Made by a program: the position numbers and the translations under genes
From: CALHVX01 sp039198065
GTDB lineage: Bacteria > Pseudomonadota > Gammaproteobacteria > Pseudomonadales > Azotimanducaceae
Assembly (NCBI GenBank): GCA_039198065.1
Contig: JBCCTU010000003.1
Location: 1 to 64,000, forward strand
Length of the DNA stretch: 64,000 nucleotides
Direction of reading: 5' to 3'
The notes under the pieces: generated by a model
Databases searched by the model: none
What the model saw: the letters and a program-made list of their open reading frames with translations, nothing else
Told to the model about the DNA's origin: nothing
Shown: in pieces, positions 49,155 to 58,443 of the stretch
Layout: each line of letters opens with the position of its first letter
How positions within the stretch are numbered: position 1 is the first letter of the stretch

Positions 49155-51071
49155 ATGAAGGCGCTGCTTTGTAAGCTGCTGTTCAGCTGTGCGCTGGCAG
49201 GTCCCGGGGCCAAGCCCATCGACGACCTGACCTACGGCACGCTGCTGTACGACTATTTTCAGGACGACTACAGTGCTGCCCTGGTCACCGCCATGGTTGC
49301 CGAAGCCGACGGCCTGCGCGGTGATGATGCCGTGCGCTTCGAGCTCGCCACCGGCAGCTTCGCCTTTCAGGAGGGTCTCTACGACCTGGCGGCAGACACC
49401 TTTGGTGCAATCGATCCAGCAGAGCTCAACGACGTTGATCGCCTGCGCCTCGCGTTCCACCTTGCCCGGGAGTACCACCGACGCAGCGACTGGGTGCGAC
49501 TTGGCGAACAGCTCGAGCGCATTGATCTTGGCAAACGTTGGTGGGGTTCGGCGAAGACGCACCCAGAGGTCGAGTTCATGCGGGCGGAGCTGGCGTTGTC
49601 GGAGCAGCGCTTTGGCGAAGCCTTTGCTCTGCTCGATGCCCTCGATGACCGCGAGGGGCTTAAGGCCTACGGACTGTATAACCTCGGCGTCGCGTTGAAG
49701 GGGCAGCTGCAAACGCGCGAAGACGGATCCTTGCTCACGGCCAGCGCGGCGTTTGCTCAGCTCGCCGAGCTTCCGGCGACGACAGAAGAGACCTACGATC
49801 TGGTGCAACGGGGCAAGTTGGCGCTCGCCTACCTTGCGGAAGCCGGCAGTGAACAGGCGGAAGCCGCAGCGATTCTTGAGCAGCTGCCAACTAACGGCCG
49901 TTATCGAAACGCGGCGCTTGCTGCCTACGGGAACTTGGCCATGGGCGCGGGCGAGTACGAACTTGCGGCGCGGGTCTGGTTGACGCTCAAACAGGAACCC
50001 TACTGGACGCCGAGCACCGCCGCTGCGCGCCTGGGTTTCCCCTTAAGTCTAGAAAACCTGGCCTCCCAGGAACGCGCGCTGGCGCAGTACCAGCGGGCGG
50101 AGAGCGTATTCACCAACCGGTTGGCGTCACTGACAAGCCTTGAACAACGCCTGGCAGAACCCGGCTACGTGCGGTCTCTCATTGCGACCTTCGCGAGCGG
50201 TGATCTCAGCAGTGAGGCGGGACGTGAGGCGTTGGAGCAGTGGCGCACGGAGCTCGGTCATACCGACTGGTTGGAGTGGCTCGCGACCGACCGGGTCAAT
50301 GAGCTGCTGGTCGACTGGCGGGCGCTGCGCGAAGAAGAGCAGTGGTTGAGCGCCTTACCGCAGCGGCTCAGCGCCCTCGAGCAGGTTGCCGGTGAACGGC
50401 AACGTCGAGGCGCTGAAGCCCGTCGGCTGCTCGTGGATGAGAACCGGCTGGGCGCGCGCGTCGACAGCGAAGCAGCCCTCGATCGCCTCGACCAGCGCCT
50501 GGCTGCGTTGGCCGCTGAGGAGCCGCGGCTCGATTGGACGTGGATGGCGGAGCTAGGCAACGCCGATGAGCGTGAGCTGCTTGAGGATCTTGAGCAGAAG
50601 GCGCAGCTCGTTGCCCAACATTTCACAGGCGATGAGGCAGCGCGCTATCAACGGCGCATCGACCGGCTGCGCGGCGTGGTGCTCTGGGATCAGACCCTTA
50701 CCCATGCGACTCGGTTGCAGGCGCGGCGCGGGCAGGTTCGGGCCAACCGTGAGCTGCTGGCAACCTTGGATGAGAGTTTGGGGCGACTGCAGTCAGCAGA
50801 ACAGAGCTTTGTGGATACGGTCGGCATCGACTTCGCCCGATTCAGCGCCGAGACCGATCGACTGCGGGATTCTGTCGCATTGGCGATTCAGTCTCGTGAG
50901 GAGCAGCTTGCCCTTGAGCTTCGCGGCGGCATGCGTCGGGAGATGGCACAGGTCGGTCAGTACCTGCTCGTCACTCGTGTTGCGATCGCTCGTACAACCG
51001 ATCAACTTGCCGGGCGGGGCGTACCGCTTGACGAAGTTGCGCCTCCGGCAGAAAACGAGGAGGCCGAATGA
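49155..51071 (+). CDS. Large periplasmic TPR protein (638 aa)
   Basis: A 638-residue, mostly helical protein with a short hydrophobic N-terminus that may be a signal peptide. TPR-like repeats are seen in the first 300 residues ('AVRFELATGSFAFQEGLYDLAADTFGAID', 'ALAAYGNLAMGAGEYELAARVWLTL'). The second half is coiled-coil, Arg/Glu-rich. It probably scaffolds the envelope complex. Its stop overlaps the next ATG (51068-51071). It may correspond to one of the TPR Glt proteins of Myxococcus, but which one cannot be told. Confidence 0.8.
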   Translation: MKALLCKLLFSCALAGPGAKPIDDLTYGTLLYDYFQDDYSAALVTAMVAEADGLRGDDAVRFELATGSFAFQEGLYDLAADTFGAIDPAELNDVDRLRLAFHLAREYHRRSDWVRLGEQLERIDLGKRWWGSAKTHPEVEFMRAELALSEQRFGEAFALLDALDDREGLKAYGLYNLGVALKGQLQTREDGSLLTASAAFAQLAELPATTEETYDLVQRGKLALAYLAEAGSEQAEAAAILEQLPTNGRYRNAALAAYGNLAMGAGEYELAARVWLTLKQEPYWTPSTAAARLGFPLSLENLASQERALAQYQRAESVFTNRLASLTSLEQRLAEPGYVRSLIATFASGDLSSEAGREALEQWRTELGHTDWLEWLATDRVNELLVDWRALREEEQWLSALPQRLSALEQVAGERQRRGAEARRLLVDENRLGARVDSEAALDRLDQRLAALAAEEPRLDWTWMAELGNADERELLEDLEQKAQLVAQHFTGDEAARYQRRIDRLRGVVLWDQTLTHATRLQARRGQVRANRELLATLDESLGRLQSAEQSFVDTVGIDFARFSAETDRLRDSVALAIQSREEQLALELRGGMRREMAQVGQYLLVTRVAIARTTDQLAGRGVPLDEVAPPAENEEAE

Positions 51072-53926
51072 TTATGGCCCGCACACGTCTGTCGGTATTG
51101 CTGCTGGCGTTTGCCGTTACCGCCAGCGGCTGCTCCTGGATTGGGCTCGGTAAGTCCAAAGAATTTGATCGGAAGGCGCCCAAGCTGTCCGAACTTCTCG
51201 CGGAGCTGCCGCCGCTCGAGTTGCCGGAGGAGCAGGTCGAGCCGCCGAGCGCGGAGGACGCGCTTGCAGCCTACGAACAGGTTTACGGCGTCCTGCCCCA
51301 AGCGGATGAAAACTTCGCGATCGGTCGGCGTCTGGCGGACCTGAAGATGGCACGCGGCGAGGCGCGCGACATCGACGGCGAAGCGGCGCCCTACGATGAT
51401 GCCGTGGCTCTCTATGAAGAGCTGTTACTGGCATCGGAGCGAACAGCGAGCAACCGAGATCAAATCCTTTACCAGCTCGCCCGGGCGCACGATGTGCAGG
51501 GGCACAGTGACGACACCCGCCAGTACCTCGATCAGCTTATCGAGGAGCACCCGGACAGTCGCTATGCCACGGAAGCCCACTTCCGTCGCGCGGAGCTCGC
51601 CTTCTCTGCGCGCGACTACGACCGGGCCGCCGCGGATTTCGGCGTGGTTGTGGCAGAGGGCCAGGCTTCGCCATTGTGGCTGAACGCTAACTACATGCGC
51701 GGCTGGTCGCTGTTCAAACTGTCGGAACTCGAGGCCGGGCTGCTGAGCTTCTATGCCGTTGTGGATGCCCTTGTTGGTGCCGGTGCTGCGACCAAGGTCA
51801 GTGATGTCACGGAGCTGCCGGCAACGGATCGAGAGCTGCTTGCCGATAGCCTGCGGGTAACGACGCTGGCGCTTGGTTATCTCGACGGCGCAGCAACGCT
51901 TGCGGCACAGATGGCAGAGCTGGGTCGACCAAGTTGGCAGTTCCTTGCCTACGAGCGCCTGGCGCAGGAACTGGAGTCCGACGAGCGCTTCCTCGACAGC
52001 GTTGCGACCTGGCAGGTGTTTGTGGATGAGAACCCGCTCGATGTGCGGGCGCCCAACGCCCACAAGGGCATGATCGACACGCTCCTTGCGGCGGATTTCC
52101 CCAGTGAAGTGTTGCCGAGAAAGCGTGCATTCATTGATCGCTATGGTGTGCGCAGCGAGTTCTGGCAGGTCCACAATCCACCGGCCAACCTGGCGACGAC
52201 GGCGGACAGCTACCTGCCGACCTTGCGTAGCTACCTCGACGAACTCACGGCTCTCGCGCATGCACAAGCCCAGGCGGTGCCGCGCAGCTCGGCGAAACGC
52301 GCCGATGCCTTCCTTGCGGTCGCGGACGGCTACGAGCAGATCATCGAGACGTTCCCGGAAGATCCGGAGCTCGCCGAGCAGCTGTTCCTGCTGGGTGAGG
52401 TGTACACCGAGGCGGAGCGGCAGGAGTCAGCCGTGGACACCTATCAGCGTCTGCTGGCGGACTTCCCGGATCATCCGCGGGCTACGGAAGCGGGCTACGC
52501 GGCGGTCCTCGGGCTAACGCAGCTGCTGGCGAGTGCCGAGGACGATGCCGCGGCGAAACGCTGGGCGCAGCGCAAGATCGACGCTCAGGTCGAGTTTGCC
52601 CTGCTGTTCCCGGAGGATCCGCGGGCACCCGCGGTGCAGGTCGATGCTGCGAATGCGTTGTTTGAAGCGAAACGGTACACCCAGGCCATTCAGCTGGCGG
52701 AGGCTGCGGAAGAGACCTGGCCAGCCTTGGGAGCCGAGCTCGCCGCGACGAACTTGCTGGTTCTGGGTCACGGTCACTTCGAGCTGGCCGACTTTGCGGT
52801 ATCGGAGGCGGCCTTTGAACGCTTCCTTGCGCTTCCAGCGGACGTCACACGAGATCGAGACGCCGTCGCCGAGAAGCGCCTGGCAGCGGTATTCAAACAG
52901 GGTGAGGCGGCCGAAGCCGCCGGTGAGGTCGAGCTCGCCGTCGGCCACTACCTGAGGATCAAAGCCATCGATCCATCCGCCAGTCTTGCCGCGCAAGGTC
53001 ACTTCGACGCCGTTGCAGTCCTCGAATCCAGCGGTGACCTGGTTGCCGCAGCTGATCTGCTTACCGCATTTCGCAACGAGTTTCCGACCAGCGAACTGAA
53101 CCAGGATCTGGAGCTTCGGCTTGCCGGTATGCACGAACAGAGTGAGCGCCTGGACCTTGCCGCGGAGGAATACGTGCGAGTGTCGCGGGCGAATCCGGAT
53201 CCTGAGGTTGCGCGTCAGGCGCTGTTTCGGGCGGGTGAAATCTACGACGAACTCGGAGACGGTCCTGCGCTCGAGCGCACCTGGCTTGAGTACGTGGAGC
53301 GATACCCAACGCCTTACGAGCCAGCGCTCGAGGTCATCGAACAACTCGATCAGCTTGCGGTGGCGCGCCGAGACGAAAGTGCGCATCGCCGGTGGTTGCA
53401 GGACAAAATTCGCGTGTTCGATCGCATGGGTGCTGACGCGACGGAACGGGCCGCGGACCTGGCGGTGCGAGCAGAGTTCGAGCTAGCCGAGGAACCGCGT
53501 GACGCGTTCCGTTCTATCCGCCTCACCCGACCGTTGCCGAAGAGTCTGAAGCGCAAGCAACAGGCGCTGGCGCAGGCCGTCGCGGCCTATGAGCGTGTTG
53601 CGGCCTACAAGGTGCCGGAGTTTGCGTCGGCGTCGGCCTTCGAGATTGCTGAACTCTACCGCGTGCTCGCCCGATCGATCATGGAGTCTGAGCGGCCCGC
53701 GGGCCTCAGTGCACTGGAGCTCGAGCAGTACGATTTGCTGCTTGAAGAGCAAGCGTATCCCTTCGAGGAGCAGGCGATTGAGCTCCACGAAATCAACATG
53801 CGACGCAGCTGGCAGGGGCTCTACGATCCTTGGGTTCAGAGAAGCTTTGAAGCGCTCGGGGCGCTGATGCCGGCGCGTTTTGACAAACAGGAACTGGTGG
53901 CCGGGTATGTCGAGTCGATTTACTGA
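51068..53926 (+). CDS. Very large TPR lipoprotein (952 aa)
   Basis: A 952-residue lipoprotein: N-terminal hydrophobic segment ending in the lipobox 'VTASGC'. More than ten TPR-like repeats follow along the chain, e.g. 'QILYQLARAHDVQGHSDDTRQYLDQLIEEHPDSRYATEAHFRRAELAFSARDYDRAAADF' region and 'DPELAEQLFLLGEVYTEAERQESAVDTYQRLLADFPDHPRATEAGYAAV'. The GC-rich Glu/Ala/Leu composition fits a solenoid. ATG 51068 overlaps the previous stop; ATG 51074 is an alternative. It is the largest protein of the operon and likely spans the periplasm or docks at the outer membrane. Confidence 0.85.
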   Translation: MIMARTRLSVLLLAFAVTASGCSWIGLGKSKEFDRKAPKLSELLAELPPLELPEEQVEPPSAEDALAAYEQVYGVLPQADENFAIGRRLADLKMARGEARDIDGEAAPYDDAVALYEELLLASERTASNRDQILYQLARAHDVQGHSDDTRQYLDQLIEEHPDSRYATEAHFRRAELAFSARDYDRAAADFGVVVAEGQASPLWLNANYMRGWSLFKLSELEAGLLSFYAVVDALVGAGAATKVSDVTELPATDRELLADSLRVTTLALGYLDGAATLAAQMAELGRPSWQFLAYERLAQELESDERFLDSVATWQVFVDENPLDVRAPNAHKGMIDTLLAADFPSEVLPRKRAFIDRYGVRSEFWQVHNPPANLATTADSYLPTLRSYLDELTALAHAQAQAVPRSSAKRADAFLAVADGYEQIIETFPEDPELAEQLFLLGEVYTEAERQESAVDTYQRLLADFPDHPRATEAGYAAVLGLTQLLASAEDDAAAKRWAQRKIDAQVEFALLFPEDPRAPAVQVDAANALFEAKRYTQAIQLAEAAEETWPALGAELAATNLLVLGHGHFELADFAVSEAAFERFLALPADVTRDRDAVAEKRLAAVFKQGEAAEAAGEVELAVGHYLRIKAIDPSASLAAQGHFDAVAVLESSGDLVAAADLLTAFRNEFPTSELNQDLELRLAGMHEQSERLDLAAEEYVRVSRANPDPEVARQALFRAGEIYDELGDGPALERTWLEYVERYPTPYEPALEVIEQLDQLAVARRDESAHRRWLQDKIRVFDRMGADATERAADLAVRAEFELAEEPRDAFRSIRLTRPLPKSLKRKQQALAQAVAAYERVAAYKVPEFASASAFEIAELYRVLARSIMESERPAGLSALELEQYDLLLEEQAYPFEEQAIELHEINMRRSWQGLYDPWVQRSFEALGALMPARFDKQELVAGYVESIY

Positions 53927-54674
53927 GCTGACGCTCGCGGTTGCGGTGTTGGCGATGCTGGGTGGCTGCGCAACGCGCGACGGTGCAAGCCAGTCGACGG
54001 CACCGCAAGCTGGCGGACCGGCCGCGGCAGCCCGCACTGAGCCAACGCCGAAGTCACCGGCTGAAGCTTCCGATGCCGATGCCGATGCTGGGCAGCGGGA
54101 ATCAGCGCGCCGCGGCTGGCTACCGGATCCGCGGGGATTGTTTGGCGGTGCGGGGGCAGATGAGCCGGTGGCGCTGAAAGAATCGAACCGGCCCAAGGTC
54201 AAAGGTCGCAACGCGGCCGACTTCGAGGCCGCGGTGGCGGCCATGAAGGCGGAAGACTGGGCATCGGCCGAGCGGCTTCTTCGCCGAATTACGGCCGATC
54301 AGCCTGAGCTCGCCGGACCTTGGGTCAACCTTGGGCAGGTCGCGCTGCAGCTTGGCGACGTCGAAGGCGCACGGCGGGCCTTTCGCCAGGCCATTGCGGC
54401 CAATCCGGAAAACTGCGCGGCCTACAACCAGCTTGGCGTGCTGTTTCGAACCCAGGGCGACTTCGAATCTGCAGAAGACCTGTACCTCAAGTGCCTCAAC
54501 GGCTCGCCGGATTTCGCTAAGGCCTATCTGAATCTCGGCATTCTCTATGAGCTCTACCTCGGCCGGCTGGAGGAGGCGTTGAAGGCCTATCGGCAGTACC
54601 AGAACCTCGTTCCGGAACCGGACCGCAAGGTTGCCGGCTGGGTAATGGATCTCGAACGACGTACGGGAGGTTAA
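53907..54674 (+). CDS. TPR lipoprotein (GltE/AglT-like position)
   Basis: A 255-residue lipoprotein with lipobox 'LAMLGGC', a Pro/Ala-rich linker and a TPR domain near the C-terminus ('AWVNLGQVALQLGDVEGARRAFRQAIAANPENCAAYNQLGVLFRTQGDFESAEDLYLKCL' style repeats). In Myxococcus, GltE (AglT) is a TPR outer-membrane lipoprotein of the gliding complex; position and layout here are similar, but homology is not proven. ATG 53907 lies within the previous gene and gives the signal peptide directly. The stop is 4 bases before the next start. Confidence 0.83.
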   Translation: MSSRFTELTLAVAVLAMLGGCATRDGASQSTAPQAGGPAAAARTEPTPKSPAEASDADADAGQRESARRGWLPDPRGLFGGAGADEPVALKESNRPKVKGRNAADFEAAVAAMKAEDWASAERLLRRITADQPELAGPWVNLGQVALQLGDVEGARRAFRQAIAANPENCAAYNQLGVLFRTQGDFESAEDLYLKCLNGSPDFAKAYLNLGILYELYLGRLEEALKAYRQYQNLVPEPDRKVAGWVMDLERRTGG

Positions 54675-54678
54675 CGCG

Positions 54679-55038
54679 GTGAGCCGTTCAACAGGTGGCA
54701 TGCGAAACAACACCCTTGCGACCGGTGCGACCGGTGCGACTGGAGCGCTTTGGGCGTCTTTTGCGCTACTACTTCAGCTTCTGAGTGCGACCGGTTTCGC
54801 GGCCGATGCGGCGGCTCCGAGTCAGACGATCAGGCTTGATGAAACCGTGATCTCCGGCAATCAAGAGCTCCCGAAAGTTCTGTATATCTTACCTTGGCAG
54901 GCACCGGACGGTTTGCCTGAAATCGAAGTCAAGGCTGACATGGCGGAGGCGGAACTCTTTCGTCGCCTGTATCCGCCGGCGTATCGCCGTGAACTCAAAT
55001 ACTTTGAAACGCTAGATCGTATCCAGTCTGAGGAGTAG
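54679..55038 (+). CDS. Small exported protein of the Glt-like operon
   Basis: A 119-residue protein with a signal peptide ('ALWASFALLLQLLSATGFA') preceded by a short Ala-Thr-Gly tandem encoded by a 9-bp repeat. The mature part has 'IRLDETVISGNQELPKVLYILPWQAP' and is rich in acidic residues. I recall similar 'GNQELPKVLYI' proteins next to ExbB/ExbD operons, but no function. GTG 54679 is preceded by 'ggagg', and the gene fits tightly between its neighbours. Confidence 0.7.
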   Translation: MSRSTGGMRNNTLATGATGATGALWASFALLLQLLSATGFAADAAAPSQTIRLDETVISGNQELPKVLYILPWQAPDGLPEIEVKADMAEAELFRRLYPPAYRRELKYFETLDRIQSEE

Positions 55039-55044
55039 GAACGA

Positions 55045-55716
55045 ATGGACTTCTATAGCACCGTGGTTAGCTTCTTTCAGGAAGGCGGGCCCTTCATGTA
55101 TCCGATCGCGGTTGTGCTGGCGATTGGTGTTTCCATTGCAGCAGAACGCTGGCTGTACCTGGCGAACCAGGTCCGCGTAAACCGGCGCGACTTCAAGCAA
55201 ATGCTGCCACTGCTTAAACAGCGGCGGCTGCGCGAGCTGTCCGATCTCACCCGTAAGTCCAAGTCGGCGATGAGCCGAATCATGGCGGATGGGGTCGCGC
55301 GTCGAGCCACGTCAAAGCGCCGCAGTGACATCGAGTACGCCATGGAAGAAGGGCTCTTGGAAGTCCTGCCAAGCATTGAGCGGCGAACGCCGTACCTTGC
55401 GACCTTCGCAAACATTGCGACGCTTCTTGGTCTGCTCGGTACGATCATCGGTCTGATCGCTGCGTTTACGGCGGTCGCAAACGCCGATCCGGCGGAGAAA
55501 GCGACGCTACTCTCGCAGAGTATTTCGATCGCCATGAACACGACCGCGTTTGGATTGATGGCGGCGATTCCGCTGCTGCTCATTCATTCACTGTTGCAGA
55601 GCAAGACCAGCGCCATTGTTGAGAGCCTTGAGATCGCGGTGGTCAAAGCACTGAACCTAATGGAAGGCGACGAGCGCTCTGCCGCACCGGCAGCCGCAGC
55701 AAAAGCGAGCGCCTAA
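55045..55716 (+). CDS. ExbB/TolQ/MotA-family proton channel protein
   Basis: A 223-residue inner-membrane protein with three helices. 'GPFMYPIAVVLAIGVSIAAERW' is the first, and 'APYLATFANIATLLGLLGTIIGLIAAF' with 'STAFGLMAAIP' style sequence (actual 'NTTAFGLMAAIPLLL') forms the conserved TolQ/MotA pore region. With an ExbD/TolR partner it forms the pmf-driven motor, as AglR does in Myxococcus gliding. ATG 55045 is 6 bases after the previous stop; its stop overlaps the next ATG. Confidence 0.95.
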   Translation: MDFYSTVVSFFQEGGPFMYPIAVVLAIGVSIAAERWLYLANQVRVNRRDFKQMLPLLKQRRLRELSDLTRKSKSAMSRIMADGVARRATSKRRSDIEYAMEEGLLEVLPSIERRTPYLATFANIATLLGLLGTIIGLIAAFTAVANADPAEKATLLSQSISIAMNTTAFGLMAAIPLLLIHSLLQSKTSAIVESLEIAVVKALNLMEGDERSAAPAAAAKASA

Positions 55717-56318
55717 TGAGACGCCTCAAACGTCGAGCGGCGGCCCACGCTGAGGCAGCCGACCTGGACGTCACGCCGTTCATGAACCTCATGATCGTGC
55801 TGGTTCCGGTCCTGCTGCTCAGCATGGTGTTTACGCACACCACGGTTATTGATTTGAATTTCCCGAGCGGCGCAGCGGCAGACGGTGAGTTCGATCCAGA
55901 GCAGGTTCATCTTGAGGTCGTCGTTGCGGCGAGCGAACTTCGCATCGCCGATGGCCGCGGCGGCGTTATAAAACGACTCCCGCTGGTGGACGGTGACTAC
56001 GATTTCAATCAGCTCACCCAGGTCATGCAGGAGCTAAAGCGCCGCATGCCGGAAAAAGAAGACATCACGGTGCTGCTGGAAGAGTCGACCGACTACCAGA
56101 CATTGGTCACGGTCATGGATCGAGTCCGCTCCTATCCGACGGTGCAAGGCGTAGACGTGGTGCAAGCGGAACTTTTCCCGATCATCTCCCTCGGCGATAC
56201 GCCAGAAGAAGCCGGCGCCGATGTAGCGGAGCTTGAGACGGCTACGAATCAAGGACAGGGCACCGCGGCGGCTACGCCAGTGAGCCCAGTGAGAAAGGGA
56301 CGACAGGAGCAGTCGTGA
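55716..56318 (+). CDS. ExbD/TolR-family protein 1, membrane Asp replaced by Asn
   Basis: A 200-residue single-helix protein with a short cytoplasmic N-terminus, one membrane helix and a periplasmic domain. In ExbD/TolR the helix starts T-P-x-x-D and the Asp carries protons; here it reads 'VTPFMNLMIVLVPVLL', with Asn at that position. The protein would be a non-proton-carrying partner, like one member of the AglQ/AglS pair. The periplasmic part continues to 'FPIISLGDTPEEAG' and a disordered tail. Stop overlaps the next GTG (GTGA). Confidence 0.9.
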   Translation: MRRLKRRAAAHAEAADLDVTPFMNLMIVLVPVLLLSMVFTHTTVIDLNFPSGAAADGEFDPEQVHLEVVVAASELRIADGRGGVIKRLPLVDGDYDFNQLTQVMQELKRRMPEKEDITVLLEESTDYQTLVTVMDRVRSYPTVQGVDVVQAELFPIISLGDTPEEAGADVAELETATNQGQGTAAATPVSPVRKGRQEQS

Positions 56319-56830
56319 GCAGCAGACACCAGCGCAACCGGCGGGACAAGCAGCGGCAGAAGCCAGCCGCTCTGAATCTCGTTTCGTTGATGGACATCTT
56401 CACCATCCTGGTGTTCTTCCTGATGGTGAACTCGTCGGAAGTTGAGGTACTGCAGACCAGCAGCGACATCAAACTCCCCGATTCAACGTCGGAGCAACGA
56501 CCGGAGAACCGGCTAACGGTTTCTGTATCCGCCGACGACATCGTCGTACAGGGTCGTGCGGTTGCGCGCGTCGATGAACTGCGAGATAGCGAAGAGCCCA
56601 TGATCGATGGGCTGCGCGAGGAGCTCATCTACCAGGCCGAGCGCAAGGGCGAGGTGCCCGAGGGTGGGTTTCAGGTAACCATCATGGGTGATCAGGCGTT
56701 ACCGTACTGGCTGTTGAAGAAGATTATGCTGACCTGCCAGGATGTGGACTTTGCGCGCATTTCCCTCGCAGTCAACAAGGTTGAACCGGTCGTTGCCGGT
56801 GCAGCAGCCGTTGTCGGGGGTGCTTCATGA
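56315..56830 (+). CDS. ExbD/TolR-family protein 2, with the membrane Asp
   Basis: A 171-residue single-helix protein of the same family. The helix reads 'NLVSLMDIFTILVFFLM', so the conserved Asp is present, unlike in the gene before it. It should supply the proton path together with the ExbB-like protein. The periplasmic domain is short. Start GTG 56315 lies in the previous stop; the stop overlaps the ATG of the AgmX-like gene (ATGA). Confidence 0.93.
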   Translation: MSSRHQRNRRDKQRQKPAALNLVSLMDIFTILVFFLMVNSSEVEVLQTSSDIKLPDSTSEQRPENRLTVSVSADDIVVQGRAVARVDELRDSEEPMIDGLREELIYQAERKGEVPEGGFQVTIMGDQALPYWLLKKIMLTCQDVDFARISLAVNKVEPVVAGAAAVVGGAS

Positions 56831-57777
56831 GCGCTGCCGCCGCCCACCTCAACGCCTTCGGGTTGCCTTGGGAGACCGGCCGCTTAGACAGCCGCAATTT
56901 CCAACGCTGGCTCGGTATTTTTTTGCTCTTTGTGACCGCCGTTGGCGTCGCCATACCGCTGCTGCCCCTGCCCGAAGTTGAGCGGGAGGAGCTCGAGGAG
57001 CTACCGCCACAGCTCGCACGCATCCTGCAGCGCAAAGAGCCACCGCCACCGCCACCTCCGCCGCCACCGAAACCAAAGGAAGCGGTGAAGCCGGAACCGA
57101 AGCCGGACGTCAAGGAGCAGCCGAAGCCGGTCGTTAAACCAGATCCTGTAACAAAGCCGCAACCCAAGGTTGCCGATGCGCGGGAGAAGGCAGCCGTGTC
57201 GGGACTGCTGGCTTTCAAGGATGCGTTTGCGGACATGCGCGAGGCCGTTGATACCAGCAAGCTGACTGATACCGCCGCTATCCAGCGAGGCGCCGGTGCA
57301 GCGCCAACTGTTGACCGGTCCTTGCTTACGTCCAAGCGGGCCAGTCGAAGTGCCGGTGTGAATGTTGCTGAGCTGTCGACCGCAACCGGTGGCGTTGCTC
57401 TAGCTGGCCGTGAAACGACAAAGGTGGAGGCGCCGAAGTCGGTCGAACGAAAGGGAGCGGTGCGTAAGCAGAAGGCGATCAACGCCCGCGAACGCAGCAT
57501 TGAAGATGTTCGCCGGACCTTCGACGCGAACAAGGGCGCGATCTTCGCGATTTACAATCGCGCGCTACGGTCCGATCCGACGCTGCAGGGCAAGGTTGTG
57601 CTTGAGCTGGTAATCGACCCCTCTGGCCGAGTCGTTGATTGCCAGGTTGTGGACTCCGAGCTGCAGGACGACTCATTGATGGCCAAAATCATCAACCGCG
57701 TCAAACTGTTTGACTTCGGAACCCGTGAGGTTAGCCGGACGCGAATCAATTACCCGGTCCACTTCCTGCCGACCTGA
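56827..57777 (+). CDS. TonB-like protein with AgmX/PglI C-terminal domain
   Basis: A 316-residue protein: one membrane helix near residues 25-47 ('RWLGIFLLFVTAVGVAIPLLPLP'), a Pro-rich stretch of ten Pro and Lys/Glu-Pro repeats like the TonB spacer, then a helical linker. The last ~90 residues form the AgmX/PglI domain ('GKVVLELVIDPSGRVVDCQVVDSEL' and 'RVKLFDFG'), known from Myxococcus gliding proteins. It probably transmits motion from the ExbB/ExbD motor to the outer membrane. Last gene of the operon; no strong terminator follows before the convergent gene at 57803. Confidence 0.93.
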   Translation: MSAAAAHLNAFGLPWETGRLDSRNFQRWLGIFLLFVTAVGVAIPLLPLPEVEREELEELPPQLARILQRKEPPPPPPPPPPKPKEAVKPEPKPDVKEQPKPVVKPDPVTKPQPKVADAREKAAVSGLLAFKDAFADMREAVDTSKLTDTAAIQRGAGAAPTVDRSLLTSKRASRSAGVNVAELSTATGGVALAGRETTKVEAPKSVERKGAVRKQKAINARERSIEDVRRTFDANKGAIFAIYNRALRSDPTLQGKVVLELVIDPSGRVVDCQVVDSELQDDSLMAKIINRVKLFDFGTREVSRTRINYPVHFLPT

Positions 57778-57802
57778 GGCAGCCCCTGCTTACGCTCGGC
57801 CT

Positions 57803-58210
57803 TTAGAGGCGGTAAATGGACTGGATGCGGCACGCCTGCCCATCCGCTTCGATCGAGTCGAAGCCGGCGTAGACGCTTCCTTGCGCCACCGACATCTCAA
57901 TGCGCTCGGCGTAGGTAAGCGCTGGGCACGCCGGTTCAAGGCGCAGCAAATAGTCCCCGGCTTTGTTGACCCTGAGCGCTACGCGGTCAGTGCCAAGTAC
58001 TCTGATAGCACTGACGGCCTCGATGCCCGTAATTCTCGGTACAGGCATGGCAGTCTCCATGAGTTGCTCGGTGGCGTCTGCGGCTGACGCGGGGGACACC
58101 GTCTTGGGCGACGCAAGCACTGCCGGAGTTAGGGTGACGAGCACTGCCCCGAGCGCCAGCGACCGAGCAAGCGTTCCTGCCAGCGATTGGTTTGTAGACG
58201 ATTCAGTCAT
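57803..58210 (-). CDS. Small exported protein, possible DUF6491 relative
   Basis: A 135-residue protein with a signal peptide ('LARSLALGAVLVTLTPAVLA'). The mature part has 'GIEAVSAIRVLGTDRVALRVNKAGDYLLRLEPACPALTYAERIEMSV' and ends 'GQACRIQSIYRL', with two Cys. This pattern resembles DUF6491-type secreted proteins, also suggested for the one at 35465; function unknown. It is convergent with the Glt-like operon. Upstream is a 233-base gap before the amidohydrolase, containing a 7-bp hairpin (GGATCGC/GCGATCC, 58407-58427). Confidence 0.65.
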   Translation of the reverse strand: MTESSTNQSLAGTLARSLALGAVLVTLTPAVLASPKTVSPASAADATEQLMETAMPVPRITGIEAVSAIRVLGTDRVALRVNKAGDYLLRLEPACPALTYAERIEMSVAQGSVYAGFDSIEADGQACRIQSIYRL

Positions 58211-58443
58211 GGTTATCTCCAGCCCAAATAGAGCGCTATCGCCGTAACACGCGATCAGTTTTCGTCCTACGCCAGCGAAGCGCCCGTGAAACGCTCCCGC
58301 CGCCTTGGCAACGCGTGTCAGATTGAGCTGTTAGCTGAAGCGTCACAGACCCTATCCCGCAACATCAAGGGTCTCAGCATGCCCTGAACCTGAACTGAAT
58401 GGCCCGGGATCGCTACACTGGCGATCCGGATTGGGAGGTCTTC

